Positions 39,800-51,500 of a DNA stretch of 64,000 nt are shown piece after piece. How positions within the stretch are numbered: position 1 is the first letter of the stretch; each line of letters starts with the position of its first letter. The position numbers and the translations under genes were made by a program. The notes below the pieces were generated by a model that saw only the letters and a list, made by a program, of their open reading frames with translations, was not told the DNA's origin and did not search any database. Source of the DNA: Circinella minor (taxonomy: Eukaryota > Mucoromycota > Mucoromycetes > Mucorales > Lichtheimiaceae); the NCBI GenBank assembly GCA_016758965.1, contig JAEPRB010000169.1, forward strand, positions 24,095 through 88,094. The letters run 5' to 3'.

Positions 39800-39960
39800 C
39801 TACTTCAGTTGTATTGGATAGTTCAACTTGTAGAAGCTTCCCATGGTGTTCCGGCAATAGGTTCTTTAGTAGTTTCAATTTGTACTCTTACAAAAGCATG
39901 AATATGATTTATATTTATGTTAGATTGAATTATTTGCTTATATAGTATTAAAAGTTAAGA
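39800..39960 (-). pseudogene. Short protein-like minus-strand frame
   Basis: A minus frame of about 45 codons ends in a TGA at about 39826 and reads HAFVRVQIETTKEPIAGTPW followed by EASTS. It has no ATG in a sensible place and lies in AT-rich DNA. It could be the last exon of a decayed gene. Family not recognised. Confidence 0.22.
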
Positions 39961-40046
39961 AGTATAATACGCAGTTGCATAAAATATTAGATACTATTAT
40001 TGGAGACTTAAGAATTAATCATACGTAATACAAAACTATTATTTAA

Positions 40047-40257
40047 TAATTTAATTTAGATTATAATCATATAATAATATACCACCCCAGAGCTACATTT
40101 AAGCCTACGAGTTCGCTTTTGAAAAACACGAAGGAAGCTATCAATAAAATTAGACGCTTTGCTAAATACGACAGCACTAATTATACTCTCTTTCATAATA
40201 AACAAATCATTGAAACTTTATTTATTTTTCAGGATCTTATGCAAATGATATTATAAT
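40047..40257 (+). pseudogene. Short protein-like plus-strand frame
   Basis: An open frame of about 66 codons between stops, without a start codon at its beginning. The text (PRATFKPTSSLLKNTKEAIN, then KIRRFAKYDSTNYTLFHNKQ) is basic and varied, unlike the surrounding low-complexity translation. It is not recognised, and may be a relic of a gene or element. Confidence 0.22.
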
Positions 40258-41591
40258 ATGATTCGAAAAAAGGGTTGTTTCTTATTTTATTTTTAAAAAA
40301 CGTTATGCAATGTACTAACTATACGAGTCCTGAATAAAAATACCATTAATTATTTAAACTTATTTTCAGCTTTTTCAAAAGCATATACTTAGTTCTTTAT
40401 ACACACTGTGACAATTTCACTATTTCTTACTGAAAAACACGATAAGAAAAATAAAGTGACTAGAGTATTTTATGAGTTTTCTCCATCTTAATACACAATT
40501 CCAAATGTCATACAATATCGTTAAAATTCGTGCACTACGCTGTTTAAAGAAAAAATAGATTTTAATCGACTACGTATGTACTGTATAGTTTTAGTTTTAC
40601 AGACTTGATGGTACATACCTATATATATATATAAATATTATTTTATAAAAGCTCAGACTAATAAATAAAAACGAGCATGAGGTGATGAATCATTATTTAA
40701 TAACAGGCACTATTATTTTAAAGAAAACTAAAAGAAATGTTAAACCTGTTAAAAACACTATACGTATTAATAAATAGAGTAATAAAAAAGAGGCGTCATC
40801 TACTAGCAGTAATATCAATACCTGGTTCTAGTTGAAACAACTATAGTAGCAATAATATTTTATGTAGTCATATTACTATTATTATAGTTATATATATAAA
40901 TTATTTTTGAAGTAAACTATAATTATCACTACATGCTTTAATACTGTTCACTATTAATGATAGGAGAAGGTGACATTCAGTGATACTTATATGTTCACCT
41001 AATAAAATTCCGGCTCTTTTTCTTAAATTTGGATAATAAATTAAAGATATGTGCTTTTTTCGGGTACGAATAATAAAGAGGTCCGACCAACTTTACACTT
41101 GAAAAAATAAATAAATCATCAGGAGAAAGAGCTAAACGTTTATATTTTATTTTTTAAAGTTGCAAATGACAAATAGAATCCGGTAAACAAGGGGACGCCC
41201 GTAAAGCCAAGAAAACATACATCAGATCGCTGGACAACTGCTTATAAACCCCTTACATCTCTTTCTTACATTCACTTGCATCATTTTTCCGCAAGAGGGG
41301 GTGGGCAGTAAGAGGCAATTGTATCAAGGAGGTGGTGCATAACAACGGACGAAATAGATAAATCATAGAACTGTATATTTAACTACGTAAAGTGATTTTT
41401 TCAGCTTTTTATGCTAGCTTGAAAAGAAGGGAACACTTGATATTGCTAAAAGTATATTTTAAACAGGTAGTGATAATAAAAATAAAAATGAATGCAGAGG
41501 AGAAGGAGACAAAAAAAATATTACGTAAGAGAAAAGAAAACACTATTATTTTATTTTATTCTGTTGTGAATTAAAAGAAATGTAAAGGTCC
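40258..41591. other. 3' flank of the protein kinase gene
   Basis: AT-rich, no gene supported. The 60-codon plus frame at 41392-41574 is Lys/Ile-rich and regarded as chance. Confidence 0.55.
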
Positions 41592-43249
41592 TCAATGCTG
41601 CTCCAAATTCCAATGGTAGCATAATGAAGTGTTTTGATTCAAAAAGTGCCTGGCTTGTTGGTTGTTGTTGAAATGACTATTATTTACATCCAAAAATTTG
41701 GTTGTTGCTGTTGTTGTATTATTAACAATACGGGGTGTGGATGGGGAATCTGATGCAGTAGACGATGCAGAAGAATAGGAAGATGAAGAATATGACGGTG
41801 TAGGAGATGTTGCTGCTGGATTTATAGCTGACGTTTCTAATAATGAAAGCGGTGATGTGGGAGGTTGTAAGTAAAGCTCAGATGCTTTATTTTTAATATT
41901 ATCGTAACTATGTGCATGTAATGCAGTAGATGTACTTTCTTCATTAGTTGAAATAATTTTATTTATGCCGAAGGCGCGGTCTTCATCAATATAGTCTTGA
42001 ATATAATGCAATATCGTCATTGCAATAGAGTTAGTATACTCCATGGTAGTACTATTGCTATTATTGTTTCCGGGTTGAAATTTTATGTTATAACGACGAT
42101 TATTTTTGTTCTCAGCAGCTACTACTGACGAGGGTCGTCGTTGTTTTTGTTGGTATTCTTGCTGTTTTATATGGCTGTCAATATTGAAAGATCGTCGCGA
42201 TTGAACAAATGCATATTTGTTTGTAAAAGATTTACACTGAAGAATGCGTAATCTTAATTCAGGCAAAGATATGCGGAGTGCTGGATCCAAACAAAAGATA
42301 CGCTTCAAAATAGAGTTTAATTCTGTTGAGATGCAAGGCAATATTTCTTTAAAGAATTGCGATGGATTGCGTACATATGCAGCAAATGATGGATCATTCA
42401 TAGATGCTTGTTTCCATGGATTTCTCCCCGCAGCTAAGTTAATAAGAATTACTCCCAGGCTCCATACATCATTTTGCTGTGTTCCATAGCCTTTGATACG
42501 TGTGTTGTTTCTAATAAATCCACCTTGTGATTCTAATATACAGAAAAATACAATAAATAGGATCAATATACGTTGAGTATACAATTAAAAGCATAAACGA
42601 ATAATTTTAGAACACTTGCAGCTTTTGTTTGTTTATTAAAATGAACAGTAAAAAAAAATTGTTATTACTGTTATTATTTACCTGGTGAAAAATAAAATAC
42701 GGATCCACAACCAAAATCTGCTGATACCGTTTGGGTTGTAGCCAAACCAAAATCAGCCAATTTAACTTGCCAGTTTGGAAACATAAGAATATTTTCAGGT
42801 TTGAGATCACGATGGGCAATACCATGGTGATGACAGTATTGGACAGCATCGACGATTTGTAAAAAGATATGACGTATCGCATCATTGTTACCAACAATTT
42901 GACTACCAGGTTGTGTGATGGCGCTGAATAGGTCTCCATTGGATGCATATTCCAATATCAGAAAGGTCCAATCCCCATGCTGTACGACTTTATCAAATGT
43001 CAAAATGTTATGGTGACTGGATAATCGACGATGTAATTCAATCTCATTGAATCGTTCCTTTTTTTGTGATAGTAACTTAACGGCGTACATTTTTCCAGTT
43101 TTTACATGTCGTCCTTGGTAAACGATTCCGTATGCACCAAACCCCAGTACTGAAATTAATTGTATAGAATCTTTGTCGATGAAAATATTCAAGAGAACAT
43201 TTGGATTGGCTAAAAATTGTTCGAACGAAGTTGCTGTTGTTATCATCAT
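41592..43249 (-). CDS. Ser/Thr protein kinase, Ran1/Sks1/Vhs1-like
   Basis: Predicted 502-residue kinase of two exons, 42682-43249 and 41592-42532, 1509 nt in frame. All catalytic elements are present: Gly loop GFGAYG (36-41), AVK with Lys58, Glu71, HRDLKPEN with Asp148, DFG at 166-168, and an activation segment GCGSVFYFSPE whose final Glu is created by the splice. The GCGS-F-Y-SPE segment and the short N-terminus match the Ran1/Pat1 (fission yeast) and Sks1/Vhs1 (budding yeast) group, which links nutrient state to cell-cycle or meiotic decisions. A Ser/Thr/Asn-rich tail of about 200 residues follows the catalytic domain and is probably regulatory. The assignment to a kinase is firm, the subfamily moderately so. 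Confidence 0.92.
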
Positions 43250-46200
43250 TATTTTAGTTATAGTACTTTGAATTATGTTATTGAAAATTTTCTTAGTAGT
43301 AATGGTAAAATATAGATCTGAAATATGGAATTGGAGAAGAAAGTAAAAATAATTTTAGGACACAGAGAAAGGAATGAAAAAAAAAAGTGTTGATGATGAA
43401 GAAGAGCCAGCTGTTTATAAATAAAAATACTCAACCAACTTATTGGAAAAACCTGCATGAGATTTTTGCGAAAAAGAAATCCGGTCTGTGTCCTGTAACT
43501 TGAAAGCATCATCTATTATGCTTCTCTTCCCCTCTTTATCTTTCCCAATGATAACCCAAGCATCATTGCCTCCCTTCCCATTATAATTTGATAGAAAAAT
43601 ATCCCTTCCTTATCAAGAAATAGCGCATTGAGTCAAGATTAGACAAAAACAAGGGATATTTTTTCTCTCTCTTTTTTTCTTTATTCTGCTGAAGAACTTG
43701 AACAAAAAGCATTCTGCTTTTACTCCCTGCTGAAGTTATATTTCCTCCTTGGACTCTTTTTCGTCTGTTAGCTGATTTTTTTTTTGATGACAGCGAAATA
43801 TATATATAAAAAAAGTTTTTTCGTTGAATCCTGTTTATTCGTTTGTTGTATAACATCAAGTAACCTGACATTACTTTTATTTACTTTTCTGACTTCAAGA
43901 TCTATTTCTTCCCCTTGTGCATACGTAGTTTAGACGTGGTAGTGGAACTTGGTTTTTTTTTTTTTTGGTATAAGTAATAAATATATCTGATATAAAATTA
44001 TGCAAACTATTTTTCGTACTACCAACGATGTTTCCTTGCATAAAACAATCTACCGTGTTACCATGCTTTTTTCCTTCTTCAATGCCAATGCTGTTTTTCT
44101 AAAAGAAAAGAAAAATCAAGCAAAATTTCAATTATTCTATTTTATTCTATTAAAATAGAAAAATTGATTTTTTTTAAACTAATTTTTTTTTTTGATGATC
44201 AAAATAGCGCCAAGTCATAATAATAATAAAATAAAACATAATAATGTTTGTTTGTACACATACAAAATGGGAATTTTGAAAAATGTATCTTGAATAAAAA
44301 AAGGAGTAACAAAAGTACGCCTCAGAATACCCTTTTCTATTAATCCCAATTATTAACAGGGAACAGGTTGCTCTTGATTTTTTTTTTATAAACTGTGCAT
44401 ATAGCAATAAACAATGAAATTTTATTACTATGGTAACACGCCACTTCTTTAACTAACTTTTACTAATGTATATTTATCTTGAATAAACCATTACCATGAA
44501 AAAGTACAGAAAAGGTTATTTTGTTTTGCACTTGGAATCTATAAATGTTTTTTTAATAAGATATAATTTCTTGTTTCAACAAGTATCATACGAATGACAA
44601 AAGTCTGGTTTTTTCCTAAAATCATTATAATGTTCACTGCGCAGCCCAGAAAGTACTACTCTACTTTCCTAACATTAAAAAAAATTCACACGTACTTTTT
44701 TTTTTTGCTTCTCCTTTGTCTTTATCTCCTATAAATCTTGCTGTGCTTATAAATTATTATTGGTTTCTTATTTCTTTACTTTGTTGTTAAAATGACAGAG
44801 AGAATGTTTAAAATAACCGGTTTTTTTTTTATCTTATAATATACTTTTAAGTTTGAGTTTGTGCCCGCTCAAAAAAAAAAAAAAAAAAATCGATGAGTCT
44901 TTGTCGTCATTTCTTTACTAACGTAAATGGAATATCTTTCAAATTTCATAATTTCACTATTAATAACTACAAGCTGATCATAAAGTTTTTATACAATATA
45001 TCACAATAATAGTGCACTCGCATACTTATGACCTCATCTCATTCAATGTTTTATTTATTACGTACTACTGCGATCAACATGCAATAGTTTGGGTCCATAT
45101 GCGAGAAAAAAAATAGTAATCTATCATATATTCTTATCAATTTGTTGATTCAAAGTTGATAGCTGCCAACTATAGTTTTTGTTGAAATGATAAACGTTAT
45201 AATAGTACTATTGGCGTAACAAATAATATCTTAGGGGGATTGAAAAGCGGGGGGTAAAGCTTATATGTTTTTTTTTATATAAGCGTAGATATTGTTAGAA
45301 GAATTAGATTGAGTGCGTGAACTACCTATATATATCATAAGGAGACGTTTTATACAATGAGTTGTATAAAAAAAAAAGATGGTCACTGATAAAAAGGATA
45401 TTTAAAATTTCCAAAATCGTGTACTTACTCAATGAGAAGATACTTAATGTGGTAGCAAGAAAGGTTATTTTATGAGTTTGTGGCTATAACACGTTTTGTA
45501 TGTTAATATAATATCGGCTCAGATAATTAAATACATGATATTTAATTATCATTCGCGCCATTTGTTCAATGTTAGTTTTAATGTGAGAATTATGAATTAC
45601 TCGTTTTGTTAGATATCACAATTATGTATCGTCCGGACTATAAAGAAAAAAAAAGTCTGGCACTACTTCTCCTGGTAGTTTAAAGAAAAATAGACTACTC
45701 ATTATTGTTTGTACTAACTATTTGATTATTATTAGTATTATTATTAGTGGATAATGTTATTGTTATCCCCCTCTGTCTTTTCACATCAGTTTAGTTTTTT
45801 CAGCATATGTACAAATGTGTTCATAGTACATAAAGGAGAAGCGAAAAAGAACATTCTTTGTTGTTAGCGATGTACACTATTTTTCATATTTTCAGTAAGA
45901 AGCATAGAGCTTTATAATATATGATCTGCGATGCCAGATTAAATGATAGATGAAGGAGAAAATGGATCTTTTTTCTTTCATTTTCATAATCAGAAATTCT
46001 ATTTAAGGAGCGCTTGGATAAAATCCAAAAGAGAGAATTTGAATTTATATAATTTTTACTTGCATTATTCTGGCTTTGTGCTGCATAAAAAAAAAAGAGC
46101 ACTCTATGCAGCATGTAGCACTTGTATGATTGTCCTAGTAAGCTCTAATAATAGATTAGAAAACTGTTCTACGTTAGTATAACAAACAAAAAATCAAACT

Positions 46201-46487
46201 ATGCATAATGCATTAACATTGTCTTACTGTTGCAGATCTTTGCATAAAACAATAGTGAATAAATATAATGATAAGCAGGGTCTTTTTTTTTTTAGCACTA
46301 ACAGGTATTAAACTAATAATAATCATTCGTGATTCGAACACTTGGGTGATGAGAAAAATACAGACCGACCTAGTTTTTCTTTTTATTAAACAAGGACTAT
46401 TACGCCAAGATTTTTAATAGTTCAAGTACATTGGGTAGTATACTATTATTATATCCTCCTCATCTCGTAAACCAAATACAAGTAGTA
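43250..46487. other. Gene-free region upstream of the kinase
   Basis: Promoter of the minus-strand kinase at the left end, then AT-rich DNA without a supported gene. A near-perfect palindrome of two 17-base arms around a short loop lies at 44129-44168 and could fold into an AT-rich hairpin. Confidence 0.55.
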
Positions 46488-46630
46488 TTAATAGAACTTT
46501 TCAAATCCGCCTTCCCCTATGACAGTACCTCGGCAAATTTCTTTTTTTGATCCATTGATGCTATTAACAGATCCAGAATGTAAAGTACCAAAACCTTTTA
46601 TTCGAGCAATATATAAATTAATATAAGCTT
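46488..46630 (-). pseudogene. Protein-kinase glycine-loop remnant
   Basis: A 46-codon minus frame bounded by stops, with no start codon. It reads LHSGSVNSINGSKKEICRGT and then VIGEGGFEKFY. The last segment closely resembles the IGEGGFGKVY glycine loop of TKL/receptor-like kinases, with Gly to Glu and Val to Phe changes. No catalytic loop or DFG follows in the neighbouring DNA in any frame that I checked, so it is probably the relic of a kinase gene. Confidence 0.35.
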
Positions 46631-48595
46631 TCCTTCTTTACCTTTTTTATAGACCACTCATACTAGTTTTCTTCTTGTAAGAAGAAGAAAAAAACACGGG
46701 GTGATACTAGAAGGTAGGTCAAGGTGTAATAAAGTTTCAAATCTAAAGAAAAATATGTACGTATATATTTTTTAAACGTAGTCATCTGTGATTGAAACCT
46801 GTAGATATTGATATTTTTTTCATCTATTTATCATAAACTAAATAAAAAGATGTCCCAGCTCTTCTTTTTCAGTTGATTGCTATTTCAAAACTAATCATTT
46901 AGTCACGCTTTCTTAAAGCTTAAAATACAGTAAGTGTTATGGGTCTCAATAACTAATGACTCGAAAACTATTATATGAGACTTATTTAACAAACACATCT
47001 TCTTCAATATTTTGCTAAGATATTGAATATTCCGTGTTCTCCTATCAACAGTGGTAGTAATTAATTCCTGGAATATAGAGGAGATACATCTATATTTGAG
47101 AGGGTCAGTGCACATGAACCCCTTCATTTTGTTTCTCCAATCAAAAATATTAATAGCGGGTCATTTCTCCTTAAAAAAAAATTATTTCAATTTCAACAGG
47201 CACGTTTTCGGCTTTAGTTTGTGTATGTGTAAGAGTGGCACCAATCTGAATTACTGTTTTAAGTAAAGCAAAAGATGCTATTGTTACGATATGAAAAGTT
47301 CTACGTATCAGCTAAGAAGATCTTTTTATTTTTATAGACAGGAGTACCAATATCTCTAATATAAATATCTATTTTTTTTTTAAAAAAAAAAAGAAAACTC
47401 TAATTCATACCCTAGCAGATCTTCTCGGAGCTTATTGCCTTTTGGTTCGGTAGTATTATCCTTAAGGAGGTGTTTAACCTCGAGGATAAGGGTAAATACT
47501 ATATATTATTATTTTTCGCAAGGTAAAACATTATTGTGATATACGTACCTAATAAGTATCAACTCGCACAGAGCACTTAACCGAATGATTCAATTATTAT
47601 CGAACTATAAAGCTTTTTGTAGTAAAATGGAATGAACGACCATTTTATCGTACAACAGTAACAATCATTAAAGGCAGACTTTTTATAGACTTATTTGTAA
47701 TTGTTATTAATAAATTTCGATTATTTTTTGACGACTTTATGTGAATATATCATAGTAATAGTATGGAGCAAAGCTTTGCAGGTAAACTAGTGGTAGCTTA
47801 TTTTTTTTAAGAAAAAATAGAAAGAATCAAGTTTCAAAAACTAAAATAAATAACACTAATGCAATTTAATTATCTAGTTTACTTTGTATGCTATTATAGG
47901 AAATAGTGTATTAACAATTAAACTAGTCCATGTGCAACATCTCCATAATAAAAATTGTACTAGTTCAATAACTGAAAAAGCAAGAATACCAAGTTTTACA
48001 GATACTCGTACGTAGCCATAATTTTTTTAGGTGATTTATAATACTTAGTAGTTATGGGGTTCCTTTAATTTTGCAGTAGTAGTCGGACAACATTGGAAAA
48101 TATCTGCACAATTGGCCGGATTTACCGAACATTATTAACTATAAAAGGTCCTTTGCAGTACTTTGCGGTAGTTGTTTGCAGTAATGATTTTTATAGAATT
48201 ATATATTACACTTGTTTTTGTATAGTATTATTCTAGTATTTTTTTTAAAAAAATTATAAATTCATGAATACGTAAGATGAATAACAAATTTACACATATA
48301 AATTATAGTTTTTAACATTTTATCTTATTATTCTCTTCTAACATCATACAGTAGTAGTTTTTTTTTTCCTTTTGAATTTTTTTTAATGAATAATCCCTGA
48401 CAGTAGTACTATAAGAAATAAGTCAAGGTTTTAAAATGTTGAGTACCAAAAGCAATAAATAAGATTTCTGTAATAGTAAATATATTTAATTCTTGTTATT
48501 ATAAATTACACTCATCAACGAGTTTTTGTTATTATTTACAGAGACACAAAAGAAGATAAAATTTTGCTTCAATTCAATGTACATATATATTATTC
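46631..48595. other. AT-rich spacer with one protein-like patch
   Basis: No intact gene. On minus at about 47390-47506 a frame reads VFTLILEVKHLLKDNTTEPK and GNKLREDLLGYELE, basic and helical-looking, followed by a poly-Phe stretch from a T run. It is not recognised and may be another relic. The right end is the 3' flank of the RAD51C-like gene. Confidence 0.45.
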
Positions 48596-51003
48596 TTATG
48601 GAGAGTCATAAGCTGCAAAAAACAATGCATCTTCTTCGTCTTCACTACCCCAGCCAAATTCATCATCATCATCATCTTCATCATATTTTGCTGGCTGTTC
48701 TTCTCTTTTATGATTATTTGATATAATGGTCGTTGTTGTATTACTATTGCTAGCGATGGTAACGGAAGGGTTGATATTTACAAGCCGTGATGATGATGAT
48801 AGTTGTTGTTGCTCTTCTTCTTCGTCTTTATCCCTTTTTCGCTTTAATCGATGTAATGATGGTGATAATGCATTATTTGATATAAATTGACCATTGGTTT
48901 GTTTCTGTTCTTGGCTGTTTTCTTGTGAAGGTATTTGCGATATAACTTGGTCTGTAAAATGAGATGCTTCCCAAAGATCTTCTTCTTGATCAAACTGTTT
49001 AAATGAATTACTCTCATCATCATGTATTATATGGTTTTGTTCTTCATCTTTTGATGTATCTTTCAGACCATCATTCTTTATATTATTATTTTTCGTTCGT
49101 TTCATAGAATAAATATATAAAAAAATGACATGTTAGAAAATAGATTTACTATTGAGTTAGAATTAATAAATACTTCAGGGTATCTTAAGTTTCTTACAGT
49201 GATTTTAAAATGAACAGTTGTATCTTTGGTGCCTAATGATGATTTATAATATCTTGCATATCTAGATTTTAAAAAAAAAGTGAGCTATAAATGAGGGGTA
49301 TAATAATACTATATATATACATATAAACCGTAGACACTTATTCCATGTATTACAAAGAAAGAAAGAAAAATCACCTTCGTTCTCGTGTTCGATATAAGAA
49401 AAATCGATTAGCACATCGTTTACCCCAATCCTCTCCTAAACATATGTCATCAAAGAAGGTTAGCTGTAAATCTTTTTTCTTTAGGTCATCCTAGCTTTTT
49501 GATGGGGGAAGGTTTACCTAATGCAGGTGTTACTGCTGTATTAAGATGATCTTCTTTAACATGATTCGTTACAACTACCTAAAAAAAATCATTAGTCTTT
49601 TTCATTTTATATTATTTTATGATTTCAAAAAATCTAAACAACAAATCAACTTCTTGTGAATAATAATAATAATAATAATAAAAACATACTGCTAATTTAT
49701 GTCGACTAGCTAATTGAGCCAAATTTTGTCCCACAAACGCTAATATATTATTTCGTAATTTTATATCAATATTGGTTCTTATTGGGTATGTAATGCTATC
49801 TAAAATAAGAAGTTTGACCTGAAAAACAATAACAACAATGGTAATGAATTTCTTTTCCTTGTTTTTTTTTTTTTTTTTAAAAAGAAAAATGATAGTTCAT
49901 AATAATGTGTTGATACGTACTTGATTCAATTCATCAAGAATATCAGAAAGTTGACGAATAAGTGCAATAAGTTGTACATGATCACATACTCGAAATACAT
50001 GTATATTTTTTAATATAGTTCCCACTAAATAAAATGAATTTTATTTCAATACACATAAATATAAAATGAATAAATTTACTCTTTTGTTTTCCGTTCTTGT
50101 TTTTTCAGATTAATAATAATTAATAAAAAAAAAAGTTAGACTATAGTTACCATCTAAAGGTTTATCACTTTCCTCTTTATTGTTTGTAATACTGATAGTT
50201 TCTGCAAGTTGCCGTAGTCGTCCTGGAAACAAACTACCCTCAGTATCTATGGAAACAAAAAACAATTAAATAAATATATATTTTTTTGAAAGTAGATTTT
50301 GGTAATAAAAAACACGACTATTTTTGTTTCTATTCATACCAATATATATACATTCAGGTGCATTCACTGCTAATTGCATACTAATAATAATAATTATAGT
50401 AACAAATTAATTAACTTATTCTTGAATAGTTCAAAAACAATAATAGAGTCAGTCGTTTCATTTTACCATATTTGAGTTTTCCCAGAACCTGGTTCTCCAC
50501 AAAAATCAGTAATACATGAAGGAGGAACACCTTTATATCGATCAAATAATTCATCAAATGCTTTACATGAAAAGCTTATTCCTGTTTTTTGATTATCGGC
50601 TTTTATTCGATCTTCTGCTGTTTGTGAAGCAAGGATATGTCCTAATAATAATTGAATTGTGTTAACTACAACAAGAAAATTCAGGCTTTTTAATTTTTAT
50701 TTTTTTTCGCTATATATATATATATATATATATATTACCTCCATGAACAAGTTTTAAAATAATTTGTACTTCTTCTTTGGATAATTGCAACTCTAAATTA
50801 AGAAAAATAAAAAACAAAGAAAGTAATGAACTTATAAGCATTTTTTTAATACTTCGATATATATACGGTATGGAGTTATCCGAACCTTCAGTAACTTGAA
50901 CGACACCGACGTCTTTAATGTCAGTAACATTTTCATAACCAGACTTTTCTAATTTTTGTCGTAATGTTGCATTGGTAATAAGATCTGACAACAATCGTTC
51001 CAT
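48596..51003 (-). CDS. RAD51C: RAD51C-like RecA-fold recombinase paralog
   Basis: RAD51 paralog of homologous recombination, acting in the nucleus to promote RAD51 filament formation. Eleven exons: 50886-51003, 50739-50792, 50467-50641, 50340-50380, 50151-50246, 49921-50024, 49690-49818, 49518-49578, 49375-49435, 49198-49261, 48596-49075; 1383 nt, 460 residues. Walker A is GEPGSGKT (106-113), Walker B LLILD (199-203); IYIDTEGSLFPGRLRQLAET, VVVTNHVKEDHL and TPALGEDWGKRCANRFFLYR follow the RAD51C pattern better than RAD51, DMC1 or XRCC3. The last exon adds about 160 acidic residues with a basic KRKRDK (379-384), like the nuclear signal at the end of animal RAD51C, and ends ALFFAAYDSP. The final acceptor (AAG before 49075) is inferred from phase; an ATG 30 bases upstream of it is not the start. 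Confidence 0.88.
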
Positions 51004-51500
51004 TTATTGGCTGTACAGGAAAAAAAAATTGAGGGGGGTTGTGGAGCAAGTCTATTAAAAAGGAACCACAAAAGTTAAAAATAAAAAATTAACGTGTTTT
51101 TTTTTTTTTTATGTTTTACTTTTTTATGACGCGACAACTCGCGTTTTTTTTTTGCATGAGCAATCAAAAATGTTTCAGCTTAAAATAATAAAAATTGGGG
51201 GAAAAACATATTCAAAATTTGGGATATTATTAATAGGATAATAATAATAATGTAAAAAAAAAACTATGATTAATTCAACAAGTTTTGATTTTCATAAGAA
51301 ATAAAATATATGGATGATAAGAACATTCATTTATAATTCTAGCAGAGGAAAAGGAAAAAAAAAAATGTTTAAAGTGCGTTTCGCTCATTCATTGGTTGAA
51401 TTAAAGAAGTTGGGGTTTTGTTTTATATATATTCATTAAATATAACCCAGCTTAAGTATTTCTTTTTCTTTTCTTCCACACTTTTTTTTTTTTTTTAACT
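51004..51500. promoter_or_regulatory. Divergent promoter region, RAD51C-like / IRC22
   Basis: 497 bp between two start codons pointing apart. A pyrimidine-rich tract ending in 16 T (about 51460-51496) directly precedes the IRC22 ATG, and TATATA-like sequence lies at about 51424-51430. No repair-specific element was identified. Confidence 0.5.

Noticed and set aside
46325..46350. TTCGAAT motif resembling a tRNA T-loop
   Set aside because: The flanking stem pairs only three bases and no acceptor, D or anticodon arm can be folded upstream.
49076..49105. ATG at 49105 as the start of a separate 169-residue protein
   Set aside because: The exon from 49075 continues RAD51C in phase from an AAG acceptor; a separate gene would leave RAD51C without its C-terminus.
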